64,000 nt of DNA. Origin: Massilia sp. Mn16-1_5. Lineage in GTDB: Bacteria > Pseudomonadota > Gammaproteobacteria > Burkholderiales > Burkholderiaceae_D. The DNA is taken from the NCBI RefSeq assembly GCF_004798585.1, contig NZ_PPXQ01000023.1, positions 1 through 64,000 of the forward strand, read 5' to 3'. The notes beneath the pieces are model-generated. The model made no database searches. It saw only the letters and a list, made by a program, of their open reading frames with translations, and was not told where the DNA came from. Position numbers and translations under genes: made by a program. Shown in pieces: positions 8,622 to 16,822 of the stretch (the stretch's first letter is position 1; each line of letters begins with the position of its first letter).

Positions 8622-8630
8622 AGTATAGCA
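8622..8630 (-). promoter_or_regulatory. Extended -10 promoter of the copper operon
   Basis: Read on the minus strand, TGCTATACT is a perfect extended -10 (TGn then TATACT). The hexamer ends 10 bases before ATG 8611, placing the transcript start within a few bases of the codon. No good -35 is seen. The same nine bases occur before czcI at 52722-52730. Confidence 0.55.
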
Positions 8631-8826
8631 CGGCTGTTTTTGCCCGGAAACGGCTTAAGGCTGGCTAAAGTCTTCTGCTGACGTCGAACTGAAGACATCA
8701 CTCTCGGGAACGGATCCGCGTCATTGTTCGTCAACGCACAGTGTGACCTGCGGCATCTACCCACAATGAACGGATACCAGTTTCGAATGCCGGTATGGAA
8801 GAGTCATCATCCTAAAGGAGAACTAT

Positions 8827-9240
8827 ATGAAACAGTCTAAGTTGAGCATTTCCCTGTTCTCGGGCGTCTTCGCGGTCCTCATCGGGGTTTCGGGCAGCGC
8901 GCTTGCGCAAACGGGAGAGCATGCACAGCATGGCACCACGACGTCGGGAGCGGCTGCCGGGGCCCAGCAACACGAGATGGCCGGCCACGAAATGATGCAG
9001 ACGATGCAGGAGATGCATCAGAAAATGTCGGCGATGCAAATGACGGGCGACCCTGACCACAACTTCGCAATGATGATGCGCGCGCACCACCAGGCCGGCG
9101 TCGACATGGCAAACGCCGAGATCAAGAACGGCAAGGACAAGCAAATGCTGCAGGCCGCAAAGAAGGTCGTTGCCGACCAAACCAAGGAAATCAAGAAGCT
9201 CGATCAGTGGATGGAGAAGCATAAAGCGTCGGGCAAGTAA
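8827..9240 (+). CDS. DUF305 (CopM-type) secreted protein
   Basis: A 137-residue protein with AAGGAGAACTAT before ATG 8827. A signal peptide (cleavage near ALAQ) is followed by a Met/His-rich stretch (HEMMQTMQEMHQKM) and a DUF305 helical domain, marked by MMMRAHHQAGVDMA. DUF305/CopM proteins bind copper and silver in the periplasm or outside the cell. It is transcribed away from the copper operon to its left. Confidence in the family is high; its exact role is inferred. Confidence 0.85.
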   Translation: MKQSKLSISLFSGVFAVLIGVSGSALAQTGEHAQHGTTTSGAAAGAQQHEMAGHEMMQTMQEMHQKMSAMQMTGDPDHNFAMMMRAHHQAGVDMANAEIKNGKDKQMLQAAKKVVADQTKEIKKLDQWMEKHKASGK

Positions 9241-9646
9241 GCACAGGCACGCGGCCTGTCAGTCGATGGGCCGCCGCTAGCGCGGAGGCATCAGCGATCA
9301 TTCGGTGCACCGTTGACCTGCCAGGAGCGGCATACAGCCACACTGAGAGCGCGCCTGATTACACACGTGCGCACTAGCAGTAACGCTACGACCGGTACAA
9401 GGCCGGGTGTTCTGATTGTAGAGAACCCGGGATCGGCACAAAGGACTGCAAGCGTTCGCTCCGTTATCCCCAGTTTCGTCGTATCCCGCCGCACAGGCAG
9501 CATGAACGCCGTATGCGTCTCGAACATACACCTGAGCTCGTCCAAATTGCCCGCACCTGTTGTGGAGGGCTGTTGTCGTCTTCCGGGCCCAAACCTCCCC
9601 CGCCAGCACGGCAGAACACCATTTCATCAAACGCCAAAGAATGTAC
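9241..9646. other. Intergenic stretch, no supported gene
   Basis: About 400 bp between the DUF305 gene and the copZ promoter. Open frames on both strands lack ribosome sites and recognisable domains. I see no repeat, transposon end or RNA gene here. Confidence 0.5.
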
Positions 9647-9677
9647 TTGACCTTCCAACCATGGGAAGGATTAAAGT
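9647..9677 (+). promoter_or_regulatory. CueR-type promoter/operator of copZ
   Basis: TTGACC (9647-9652) and TAAAGT (9672-9677) are 19 bp apart, the long spacer typical of MerR-family promoters. The spacer and its edge carry the dyad CCTTCC (9651-9656) / GGAAGG (9664-9669), which matches CueR copper operators. CueR is encoded 3 kb downstream. Confidence 0.8.
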
Positions 9678-9707
9678 GGACCTGCAGTTAACCAATGGAG
9701 GTATCAA

Positions 9708-9914
9708 ATGTACGAATTGCAAGTTGAGGGCATGACCTGTGGCGGTTGCGCCAATAGCGTTAAGAAGTCGGTGCAAGCAGTCGACAGTGCTGCAAAGGTG
9801 GAAGTTGACCTGGGCAGCAAAAAGGTCCGGATCGACACCACGCTCGGTATCGATCAGGTCAAGGCGGCCGTGGTGCAGGCGGGGTATCCCGTGACTGCGA
9901 GCACAACCGCATAA
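9708..9914 (+). CDS. copZ: CopZ cytosolic copper chaperone
   Basis: A 68-residue single HMA domain with the Cu(I) motif GMTCGGC at residues 8-14. The start ATG 9708 follows GGAGG. CopZ carries Cu(I) to the CopA ATPase, which is encoded 340 bp downstream. A CueR-type promoter lies immediately upstream, so copper induction is expected. Confidence 0.93.
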   Translation: MYELQVEGMTCGGCANSVKKSVQAVDSAAKVEVDLGSKKVRIDTTLGIDQVKAAVVQAGYPVTASTTA

Positions 9915-9935
9915 CGCAAGAAGGGAGATAGCGAT

Positions 9936-9960
9936 TCCGGCACGCCCAGTCCGTGCCGGA
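9936..9960. repeat. Inverted repeat after copZ
   Basis: A perfect 9-bp inverted repeat (TCCGGCACG / CGTGCCGGA) with a 7-base loop. It has no T-run, so it is not a standard Rho-independent terminator; it may stabilise or attenuate the copZ message before copA. Confidence 0.5.
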
Positions 9961-10192
9961 TCCTGCTCCAATGACCAATTTCGGCAGATCGTGGCGCAGC
10001 CATATGCCGTTATTGGTCTATGCACGGCAAGCGCGCCTGCCGAGTCCGGAGCCGGCTTGCCTGCATTGGATCAGCTTGGAGACTGCGCCGCTACCGGCAG
10101 CACGAGACACTAGGTTCGTCAGGCCATATAGCCTGGTCTACTGACACTGGATCAGCCCCGAAATCACACTCAAAAAATCTTACGGAATCTAC

Positions 10193-10223
10193 TTGACCTT
10201 CCCATGATGGTAACGGGCATCGT
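10193..10223 (+). promoter_or_regulatory. CueR-type promoter/operator of copA
   Basis: TTGACC (10193-10198) is followed after 19 bp by a weak -10 (CATCGT, 10218-10223). The left arm ACCTTCCCAT is canonical for CueR; the right arm (ATGGTAACGG) has drifted, with 7 of 10 positions symmetric. It lies 35 bp before copA. Confidence 0.65.
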
Positions 10224-10257
10224 GTCTTCATGTTGAGGAAAAGGTAGAGGACCACAC

Positions 10258-12750
10258 ATGGACATTTCGAACAAAACGGTACTTGGCACGAACATATCAC
10301 CCATCAGTTTGCCAATCGAGGGGATGACGTGCGCATCCTGTGTCGGCCGCGTCGAAGCGGCCTTGCGAAAGGTGGATGGTGTCGGCAGCGTCGCCGTCAA
10401 CCTCGCTACTGAACGGGCGGAAGTACGGCCGAGCGGGCACGGTCCAGTCGACCGTGCTGCCCTTGTGCAGGCAATCGAAAAGGCCGGATACGATGTTCCT
10501 GCGCAGACCATCGAGCTGTCCGTCGAGGGCATGACCTGCGCATCCTGCGTGGGGCGAGTCGAGCGTGCACTTCAGGCCGTGCCAGGCGTTAGCCAGGCCA
10601 CGGTCAATCTGGCCACCGAGCGTGCCACAGTGCGCGGCGTCGCGGCTACCGAAGCGCTGCTCGCTGCAATCGGCAAGGCGGGTTATGAAGCCAGGAACCT
10701 CGATTCCAGTACCGTTTCCGGCGATGACAAGGCCGAAGCGAGGAAAGATGCTGAACGAGTGGCACTCAAGCGCGACCTGCTGATCGCCTCCGCCCTGGCA
10801 CTGCCAGTCGTCATCCTTGAGATGGGCTCGCACTTGCTACCGTCCATGCACCACTGGGTGATGGAGAACGTCGGACAAGGATTGAGCTGGCAACTGCAGT
10901 TCGTGCTGACGACGCTGGTATTGCTCGTGCCCGGCCGCCGCTTCTATACCAAGGGTCTCCCGGCACTGCTGCGGCTGGCACCAGACATGAATTCGCTCGT
11001 GGCGGTCGGCACACTTGCCGCCTATGGGTATTCGCTTGTCGCCACTTTCATGCCGCACCTGCTGCCGGCAGGTACGGTCAACGTGTATTACGAAGCGGCG
11101 GCCGTGATCGTGGCGCTACTTCTGTGGGGGAGATTCCTGGAGGCTCAGGCAAAGGGGCGCACTTCGCAGGCCATCCAGAGGTTGGTTGGCTTGCAGGCAA
11201 AAGTGGCCCACGTCGTACGCGGCGGCCGCGCCATCGACATACCTGTGGCGGAGGTTGTCGCCGGCGATGTGCTCGAGGTACGCCCGGGAGAACGGATTCC
11301 GGTCGATGGCGAGGTCATCGAGGGCGTCAGCTATGTCGACGAATCCATGATCACAGGCGAACCGGTTCCGGTAAAGAAAGCGCGCGGCAATGCCGTTGTG
11401 GGCGGCACCGTCAACCAGAGAGGTGCCCTGTCCCTGCGCGCCACCGCAGTCGGTGGACAAACGGTACTCGCCCAAATCATTCGCCTGGTGGAACAGGCGC
11501 AGGCCTCGAAGTTGCCGATTCAGGCGGTCGTCGACAAGGTAACCATGTGGTTCGTGCCGGCAGTGATGGCTGCTGCCACGGCCACCTTCCTGGTCTGGCT
11601 TGCGTTCGGCCCGTCCCCAGCGCTGACCTTCGCCCTGGTAAACGCGGTGGCGGTCCTGATTATTGCCTGCCCATGCGCGATGGGACTGGCAACGCCGACC
11701 TCGATCATGGTCGGTACCGGACGCGGGGCGGAGCTGGGCGTCCTGTTTCGAAAAGGCGAGGCATTGCAGATTCTGAAAGACGCCAGGGTAGTGGCGCTGG
11801 ACAAGACCGGGACCTTGACCGAAGGGCGGCCGACGCTGACGGATCTGGAGGTCGGCACAGGCTTCGAGCGTGCACACGTGCTGGCACGCATCGCCGCGGT
11901 CGAGTCGCGCTCGGAACATCCGATTGCCCGTGCAATCGTCGAGGCGACTGAGAAAGAGGGGATCGACATCCCGGCCATTACGCAGTTCGAATCCATGACC
12001 GGCATGGGCGTGCGCGCGCTGGTGGACGGCATTCGAGTGGAAGTGGGCGCCGATCGGTACATGCGCTCGCTTGGACTGGACGTGGAGACCTTCGCGCAAA
12101 CGGCCCAGAGGCTGGGAGCGGAAGGAAAGTCCCCACTGTATGCTGCAATCGATGGTCGCCTGGCCGCGATTGTCGCCGTGGCCGACCCGGTCAAGCCGGG
12201 CACCCCCATCGCCATCGCTGCTTTGCACCAATTGGGCCTGAAGGTCGCCATGGTCACCGGAGATAACAGGCGCACCGCCAACGCAATCGCGGCACGCCTG
12301 GGCATTGACGAGGTTGTCGCAGAAGTGCTGCCTGCCGGGAAGGTCGAGGCGATCCAAAGACTCAGGGACGCATATGGTCCTGTCGCGTTCGTAGGCGATG
12401 GCATCAACGATGCACCTGCTCTCGCCGAGGCCGATGTCGGCCTGGCAATAGGGACCGGTACCGATGTCGCGGTAGAAGCAGCGGACGTGGTACTCATGTC
12501 AGGCAGCCTGCAGGGCGTCCCCAATGCGATCGCCCTGTCAAAAGCAACGATCGGCAACATCCGCCAAAACCTGTTCTGGGCCTTTGCCTACAACACCGCC
12601 CTTGTCCCGGTTGCGGCAGGGATCCTGTACCCGGCATACGGCGTACTCCTGTCACCCGTGTTTGCGGCCGGCGCGATGGCCTTATCCAGCGTGTTCGTTC
12701 TCGGCAACGCGTTGCGGCTGCGCGGCTTCAAGCCGCCATTACACGAATGA
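10258..12750 (+). CDS. copA: CopA Cu(I)-exporting P1B-1 ATPase
   Basis: An 830-residue inner-membrane pump that exports Cu(I) or Ag(I) to the periplasm using ATP. Two N-terminal HMA domains each carry GMTCASC (about residues 21 and 90). The TM6 motif is CPC (471-473). Also visible are TGEP (actuator), DKTGTLTEG (phosphorylation), SEHP (nucleotide-binding) and GDGINDAP. The TM7/TM8 signatures FAYN and MALSSVFVLGNALRL fit the P1B-1 copper group. It is preceded by a CueR-type promoter and followed 18 bp later by cueR. Confidence 0.96.
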   Translation: MDISNKTVLGTNISPISLPIEGMTCASCVGRVEAALRKVDGVGSVAVNLATERAEVRPSGHGPVDRAALVQAIEKAGYDVPAQTIELSVEGMTCASCVGRVERALQAVPGVSQATVNLATERATVRGVAATEALLAAIGKAGYEARNLDSSTVSGDDKAEARKDAERVALKRDLLIASALALPVVILEMGSHLLPSMHHWVMENVGQGLSWQLQFVLTTLVLLVPGRRFYTKGLPALLRLAPDMNSLVAVGTLAAYGYSLVATFMPHLLPAGTVNVYYEAAAVIVALLLWGRFLEAQAKGRTSQAIQRLVGLQAKVAHVVRGGRAIDIPVAEVVAGDVLEVRPGERIPVDGEVIEGVSYVDESMITGEPVPVKKARGNAVVGGTVNQRGALSLRATAVGGQTVLAQIIRLVEQAQASKLPIQAVVDKVTMWFVPAVMAAATATFLVWLAFGPSPALTFALVNAVAVLIIACPCAMGLATPTSIMVGTGRGAELGVLFRKGEALQILKDARVVALDKTGTLTEGRPTLTDLEVGTGFERAHVLARIAAVESRSEHPIARAIVEATEKEGIDIPAITQFESMTGMGVRALVDGIRVEVGADRYMRSLGLDVETFAQTAQRLGAEGKSPLYAAIDGRLAAIVAVADPVKPGTPIAIAALHQLGLKVAMVTGDNRRTANAIAARLGIDEVVAEVLPAGKVEAIQRLRDAYGPVAFVGDGINDAPALAEADVGLAIGTGTDVAVEAADVVLMSGSLQGVPNAIALSKATIGNIRQNLFWAFAYNTALVPVAAGILYPAYGVLLSPVFAAGAMALSSVFVLGNALRLRGFKPPLHE

Positions 12751-12768
12751 ATGAGACGGGAGAAATAC

Positions 12769-13239
12769 ATGAATATCGGTGAGGCATCGAACGCATCCGG
12801 GGTTTCGGCCAAGATGATCCGCTACTATGAAGAGATCGAACTGATTCCGCATCCGGCACGCACCGACTCCGGCTACCGGGCGTATACCTTGGCCGACGTG
12901 CATCGCCTGCGTTCTATTCGGCGTGCACGGGACCTCGGCTTCCCGGTAACGGAAATCGTGGAACTGCTCAGCTTGTGGGACGACCGATCGCGCAAAAGCG
13001 CTGACGTCAAGCGCCTTGCGCAAGGACATATCGCTGACCTTGAAGAGCGGATCAGAAATTTGCGGCAGATGGCCGACACCTTGCAGACCCTGAGCGATTG
13101 TTGCGCAGGCGACGAGCGGCCGGATTGTCCGATCCTAGCCACCTTGGAGGACAGGGCCGAAGAGCGGGAGCCTGCAGAGAGCCTGTCGCGGCCGACCGCT
13201 GCGAAGGACCGGGTTCAGACACGAGGGCGCCGGAATTGA
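12769..13239 (+). CDS. cueR: CueR, Cu(I)-responsive MerR-family activator
   Basis: A 156-residue regulator, start ATG 12769 behind GGGAG. A winged helix-turn-helix (about residues 1-38, KMIRYYEEIELI) is followed by a coiled-coil dimer helix and a metal loop with Cys112 and Cys120 (CCAGDERPDCPIL), the two ligands CueR uses for Cu(I). The C-terminus is longer than in E. coli CueR and basic. It should activate the copZ and copA promoters by untwisting their 19-bp spacers. It lies in an operon with copA. Confidence 0.93.
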   Translation: MNIGEASNASGVSAKMIRYYEEIELIPHPARTDSGYRAYTLADVHRLRSIRRARDLGFPVTEIVELLSLWDDRSRKSADVKRLAQGHIADLEERIRNLRQMADTLQTLSDCCAGDERPDCPILATLEDRAEEREPAESLSRPTAAKDRVQTRGRRN

Positions 13240-13433
13240 TGCCCCGCCGCATCCACGGCAGGGAAAAGAATAAAAAAGCGAGGCACAATCGCCGCGCTCA
13301 ACCCTTCAGTTACACGCGTCCCTGAGAATCAGTGACTGTCGCGGAACTGACCGCGATGGTCGCAGCTCGGCAGTTAGCCACTGCAACCCGAATTCGATGA
13401 GTTACACATTTCCGTAGTTTAAGGTTGGCGTAA

Positions 13434-13462
13434 TTGACAACGACATTCGACCGCTCTAGACT
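13434..13462 (+). promoter_or_regulatory. Strong sigma-70 promoter of the cus region
   Basis: Perfect TTGACA (13434-13439), 17-bp spacer, TAGACT (13457-13462). The -10 ends only 10 bases before ATG 13473, giving a leader of a few bases at most. Confidence 0.75.
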
Positions 13463-13472
13463 GCCCCTGACC

Positions 13473-13877
13473 ATGAGACTTCCTCGCACATCTCGACTGA
13501 TTGCCGCAACAGTTGTGCTGCTTAGCATATTGTTTATGCAGCTCGCTGTGTCGGCTTATGCGTGCCCGGTGCTGAATTCGGGGCGTGACGCTCAGTCGAC
13601 CTCGTCTGTGCATGTGACGCAAGCCGAAATGGTCGCATGCGAGGACATGGATATGGAACAGCCTAGCCTGTGCCATGCTTCCAACCAGACAGGCAAGCAA
13701 TCGCTCGACAAGCCGGCGACGCCACCCCCAATGCCCTTCGTGGCCGTCGGGTTTGGGCTTCCAGTAAGCCTGAACACATTGACCTTCCAGCCGCCTCTCG
13801 GCTCGCCTGTTCCCTCCTTCCTCACCTACGCGACGGCACCGCCTATAGCCATTCGCAACTGCTGCTTCCGCATTTGA
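13473..13877 (+). CDS. Small secreted Cys/His protein upstream of cusCBA
   Basis: A 134-residue protein. ATG 13473 is chosen because the alternative TTG 13434 lies inside the -35 box. A signal peptide (MRLPRTSRLIAATVVLLSILFMQLAVSAYA) precedes Cys, His and Met residues (MVACEDMDMEQPSLCHAS) and a second hydrophobic C-terminal part ending RNCCFRI. No named domain is recognised. Its position at the head of an RND operon and its leaderless-type promoter resemble the proteins at 8183 and 52345. A periplasmic sensory or buffering role is inferred. Confidence 0.6.
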   Translation: MRLPRTSRLIAATVVLLSILFMQLAVSAYACPVLNSGRDAQSTSSVHVTQAEMVACEDMDMEQPSLCHASNQTGKQSLDKPATPPPMPFVAVGFGLPVSLNTLTFQPPLGSPVPSFLTYATAPPIAIRNCCFRI

Positions 13878-13952
13878 TTTTCCAGTTTGCTTGATTCCTC
13901 ATCGCTGCGCTCTTGCCGCCGGCGGTGTTACTCAATGCATTCTGGAGGTTTC

Positions 13953-15260
13953 ATGTCGTCCCCATGTTTCATTGCGTCTCACATGGCGCACCGTTCGGCT
14001 GCCCGGTCTGTTCGCGTAGTCTTACTTGTTATATCGATTGTCATGAGTAACGGTGCGTTTGCCACCGAAACGCCGTTGACCCTGGCCGAAGCCCAGCAGC
14101 GCGCGGTCGAGCGATCGCGAATGTTGGCAGCCAAAGACTACGCTGCCCAGTCCTCACGGGAAATGTCGGTCGCAGCCGGTCAGCTCCCCGATCCGGTGCT
14201 GAAGCTCGGTATCGATAACCTTCCGGTCAATGGACAAGACCGCTTCAGCTTGACGCGAGACTTCATGACGATGCGTCGCGTTGGTGTGATGCAAGAGCTG
14301 ACGCGCTCCGACAAACGTCGCCTGCGCGCCGAACGATTTGAACGCGAAGCGGAAAAATCGATTGCGGAAAAGGCGGCGGCGACGGCGACAATCGAACGCG
14401 AGACCGCACTGGCCTGGCTGGACCGTTACTACGCCGAAGCCATGTCGACTGGACTCGCGGAGCAGATCGATCAGGCGAAGCTGGAAATCCAGGCGGCGGA
14501 GTCCGCCTATCGTGCCGGCCGAGGCAACCAGGCCGACATCTTCGGTTCACGCAGCGCACTGGCAGTCCTGGAAGACAAGGCAAGCGATATCAAGCGCCGC
14601 ATCGGCAACGCCAAAATCGCACTGGCACGGTGGATCGGCGACGCGGCGCAACAGCCGTTGGGCGACAAGCCGGCGGTCGATACCATCCGCCTCGACGAGG
14701 CCACACTCGACACGCAGCTTAACCACCACCCGGAACTTGCAGTGCTGGCCAGGCAGGAAGACATCGCAGTCAGTGAAGCGAATCTTGCAAGGGCCAACAA
14801 GAAAGCGGACTGGAGCGTCGAGGTGGCAGTGCAAAAACGCGGTCCAGGGTATTCGGACATGCTGTCGATTGGCCTTTCGGTTCCCCTGCAGTGGGACCAG
14901 AAAAACCGCCAGAACCGGGAGCTGTCCTCGAAGCTGGCCCAGGTCGAACAGGCAAGAGCCGAACGCGAGGACACGTTGCTTGCCCATGTTGCGGAAGTGC
15001 GTGCCATGTTGAACGAGTGGCATACGAACAGGCAGCGACAGACCCGCTATGAGGAAGAACTGACTCCTCTGGCCAGCTCACGAACAACAGCGACCGTTGC
15101 CGCCTACCGGGGCGGAAAGGCCGCGCTGGCGGACGTCCTCGCTGCCCGGCGCAGCGAAATCGACGTACGCCTGCAGGCTTTACAGCTCGCGCAGGAAACC
15201 GACCGCCTGTGGGCGCAACTGAATTTTCTGTTTCCCCAAAACGGCGGGCCCGCGCACTGA
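13953..15260 (+). CDS. cusC: CusC-like outer-membrane efflux protein (TolC family)
   Basis: A 435-residue protein; GGAGG precedes ATG 13953. A long signal sequence ends near GAFATET. Two outer-membrane efflux repeats follow, with long coiled-coil helices (about 150-260 and 330-420). It provides the outer-membrane channel for the adaptor and pump encoded directly downstream (26 bp, then overlap). Copper/silver specificity is inherited from the downstream CusB-CusF fusion and CusA. Confidence 0.85.
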   Translation: MSSPCFIASHMAHRSAARSVRVVLLVISIVMSNGAFATETPLTLAEAQQRAVERSRMLAAKDYAAQSSREMSVAAGQLPDPVLKLGIDNLPVNGQDRFSLTRDFMTMRRVGVMQELTRSDKRRLRAERFEREAEKSIAEKAAATATIERETALAWLDRYYAEAMSTGLAEQIDQAKLEIQAAESAYRAGRGNQADIFGSRSALAVLEDKASDIKRRIGNAKIALARWIGDAAQQPLGDKPAVDTIRLDEATLDTQLNHHPELAVLARQEDIAVSEANLARANKKADWSVEVAVQKRGPGYSDMLSIGLSVPLQWDQKNRQNRELSSKLAQVEQARAEREDTLLAHVAEVRAMLNEWHTNRQRQTRYEEELTPLASSRTTATVAAYRGGKAALADVLAARRSEIDVRLQALQLAQETDRLWAQLNFLFPQNGGPAH

Positions 15261-15286
15261 AAAGCCGGGCGAACAAGGATTTTTAT

Positions 15287-16822
15287 ATGAATACTAAAAA
15301 AGTAACAATTGCCCTGCTCCTGGCTGCTGCATTGGGCGCTGGCGGGTATGGCGTGTACAAGCTCGGCATGAACCGAGGGATGGGGATGTCAAGCGCTCCA
15401 CAAGTGGCGTCCTCCGCCCCAGGAAAGGGTGTCGACCTATCCAACGGACGAAAGGTACTTTACTGGCACGACCCGATGGTCCCAGGCCAGAAATTCGACA
15501 AGCCGGGCAAATCCCCGTTCATGGACATGGAACTGGTGCCGGTATATGCGGACGAGGCTGGCGACGAGGGCAAGGTCAGCATCAGTCCTCGAGTCGAACA
15601 GAACCTTGGTGTGCGTACAGCCGAAGTCACGAAAGCCAGCTTTGCCACCAATGTGGAAGCCGTCGGCAACGTGGCCTACAACGAGCGTGATGTCGCCGTG
15701 GTACAGGCGCGTAGCAACGGCTACGTCGAGCGGCTCTTCGTGCGTGCACCGCTCGACCCGGTAAAAAAGGGGCAGCCGCTTGCCGCACTGTATGTGCCCG
15801 ACTGGGTCGCGGCGCAGGAGGAATACCTGACTGCAAGACAAATGAGCGGCCCCGGGACGGATGGACTGTTGGAAGGGGCGCGACAGCGTATGCGCCTGGC
15901 GGGCATGACAGATGCGCAGATCCGTAGCGTCGAGTCCAGCGGCAAGGTGCAGGCCCGCTTGACCGTCAGCTCGCCGATCAATGGCGTCGTCGGAGAACTG
16001 ACTGTCCGTGAAGGGATGACGATCGCGTCGGGTGCGCCCATGTTCCGGATCAATGGGCTCGGCACTGTCTGGGTCAATGCCGAGCTGCCCGAAGCTGCGT
16101 CGGCGGCGGTACGTCCAGGCGCCCGGGTCGAAGCCCGCACACCTGCGCTGCCTGGCACGCTATTGCAAGGCAAGGTCAGCGCGATCCTGCCTGAAGTCGA
16201 AGCCGCAACGCGCACGCTGAAGGCACGTGTCGAACTGGCCAATCCTGGACAGCGACTGGTGCCAGGCATGTTCGCGACCGTGAGTTTCACACCAGCGGCC
16301 AGCGCGGAGACCTTGACGGTGCCGACGGAAGCAGTGATCCAGACCGGTACGCGCAGTGTCGTAATGCTTGAACAAGGCCAGGGCAAATTCATGCCCGTCG
16401 ATGTACAGATCGGCCGCGAGAGCAATGGACAAACCGAAATCCTCAAAGGTCTCGAGGCTGGACAAAAAGTTGTCGTTTCAGGCCAGTTCCTGATTGATTC
16501 GGAAGCCAGCCTGAGAGGCACCGTGAACCGGCTGAGCGGTCCTGAGCCGGCGCGCGGCAGCAAGCAAACCGCGGGGCCGGCGACGCATCATGCGCATGGC
16601 AAGGTGGAAAATATCAACAAGGATGAAATCACGTTTTCTCACGATCCGGTTCCGAGCATGCAGTGGCCGGCGATGACAATGGGGTTCAAGATACCCGCCG
16701 GGGGCGTTCCGAAAAATCTGGCAGTCGGCGACACGGTGGACTTCGCGTTCCAGCAGACGAAGGAAGGATCGTTCCAGATCACCGGTATCGTCCCTGCCGC
16801 TGTGGGAGCTACCAGGAAATGA
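15287..16822 (+). CDS. cusB: CusB-type adaptor with N-terminal heavy-metal domain and fused C-terminal CusF
   Basis: A 511-residue periplasmic adaptor, start ATG 15287 behind AAGGA. An N-terminal membrane anchor (KVTIALLLAAALGAGG) precedes a heavy-metal-binding domain (YWHDPMVPG ... PFMDMELVPVY, about 63-92), then the barrel-sandwich/hairpin adaptor core. The last 80 residues, after a linker with THHAHG, form a CusF domain with WPAMTMGF. Fusing the chaperone to the adaptor tethers Cu(I) delivery to the pump. The stop overlaps the cusA start (ATGA), implying coupled translation. Confidence 0.92.
   Translation: MNTKKVTIALLLAAALGAGGYGVYKLGMNRGMGMSSAPQVASSAPGKGVDLSNGRKVLYWHDPMVPGQKFDKPGKSPFMDMELVPVYADEAGDEGKVSISPRVEQNLGVRTAEVTKASFATNVEAVGNVAYNERDVAVVQARSNGYVERLFVRAPLDPVKKGQPLAALYVPDWVAAQEEYLTARQMSGPGTDGLLEGARQRMRLAGMTDAQIRSVESSGKVQARLTVSSPINGVVGELTVREGMTIASGAPMFRINGLGTVWVNAELPEAASAAVRPGARVEARTPALPGTLLQGKVSAILPEVEAATRTLKARVELANPGQRLVPGMFATVSFTPAASAETLTVPTEAVIQTGTRSVVMLEQGQGKFMPVDVQIGRESNGQTEILKGLEAGQKVVVSGQFLIDSEASLRGTVNRLSGPEPARGSKQTAGPATHHAHGKVENINKDEITFSHDPVPSMQWPAMTMGFKIPAGGVPKNLAVGDTVDFAFQQTKEGSFQITGIVPAAVGATRK

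Noticed and set aside
9313..9735. Possible protein before copZ
   Set aside because: It overlaps the CueR operator and copZ, lacks a ribosome site and shows no domain.
11116..12357. Long minus-strand frame opposite copA
   Set aside because: It mirrors the codon bias of copA and encodes no known fold.
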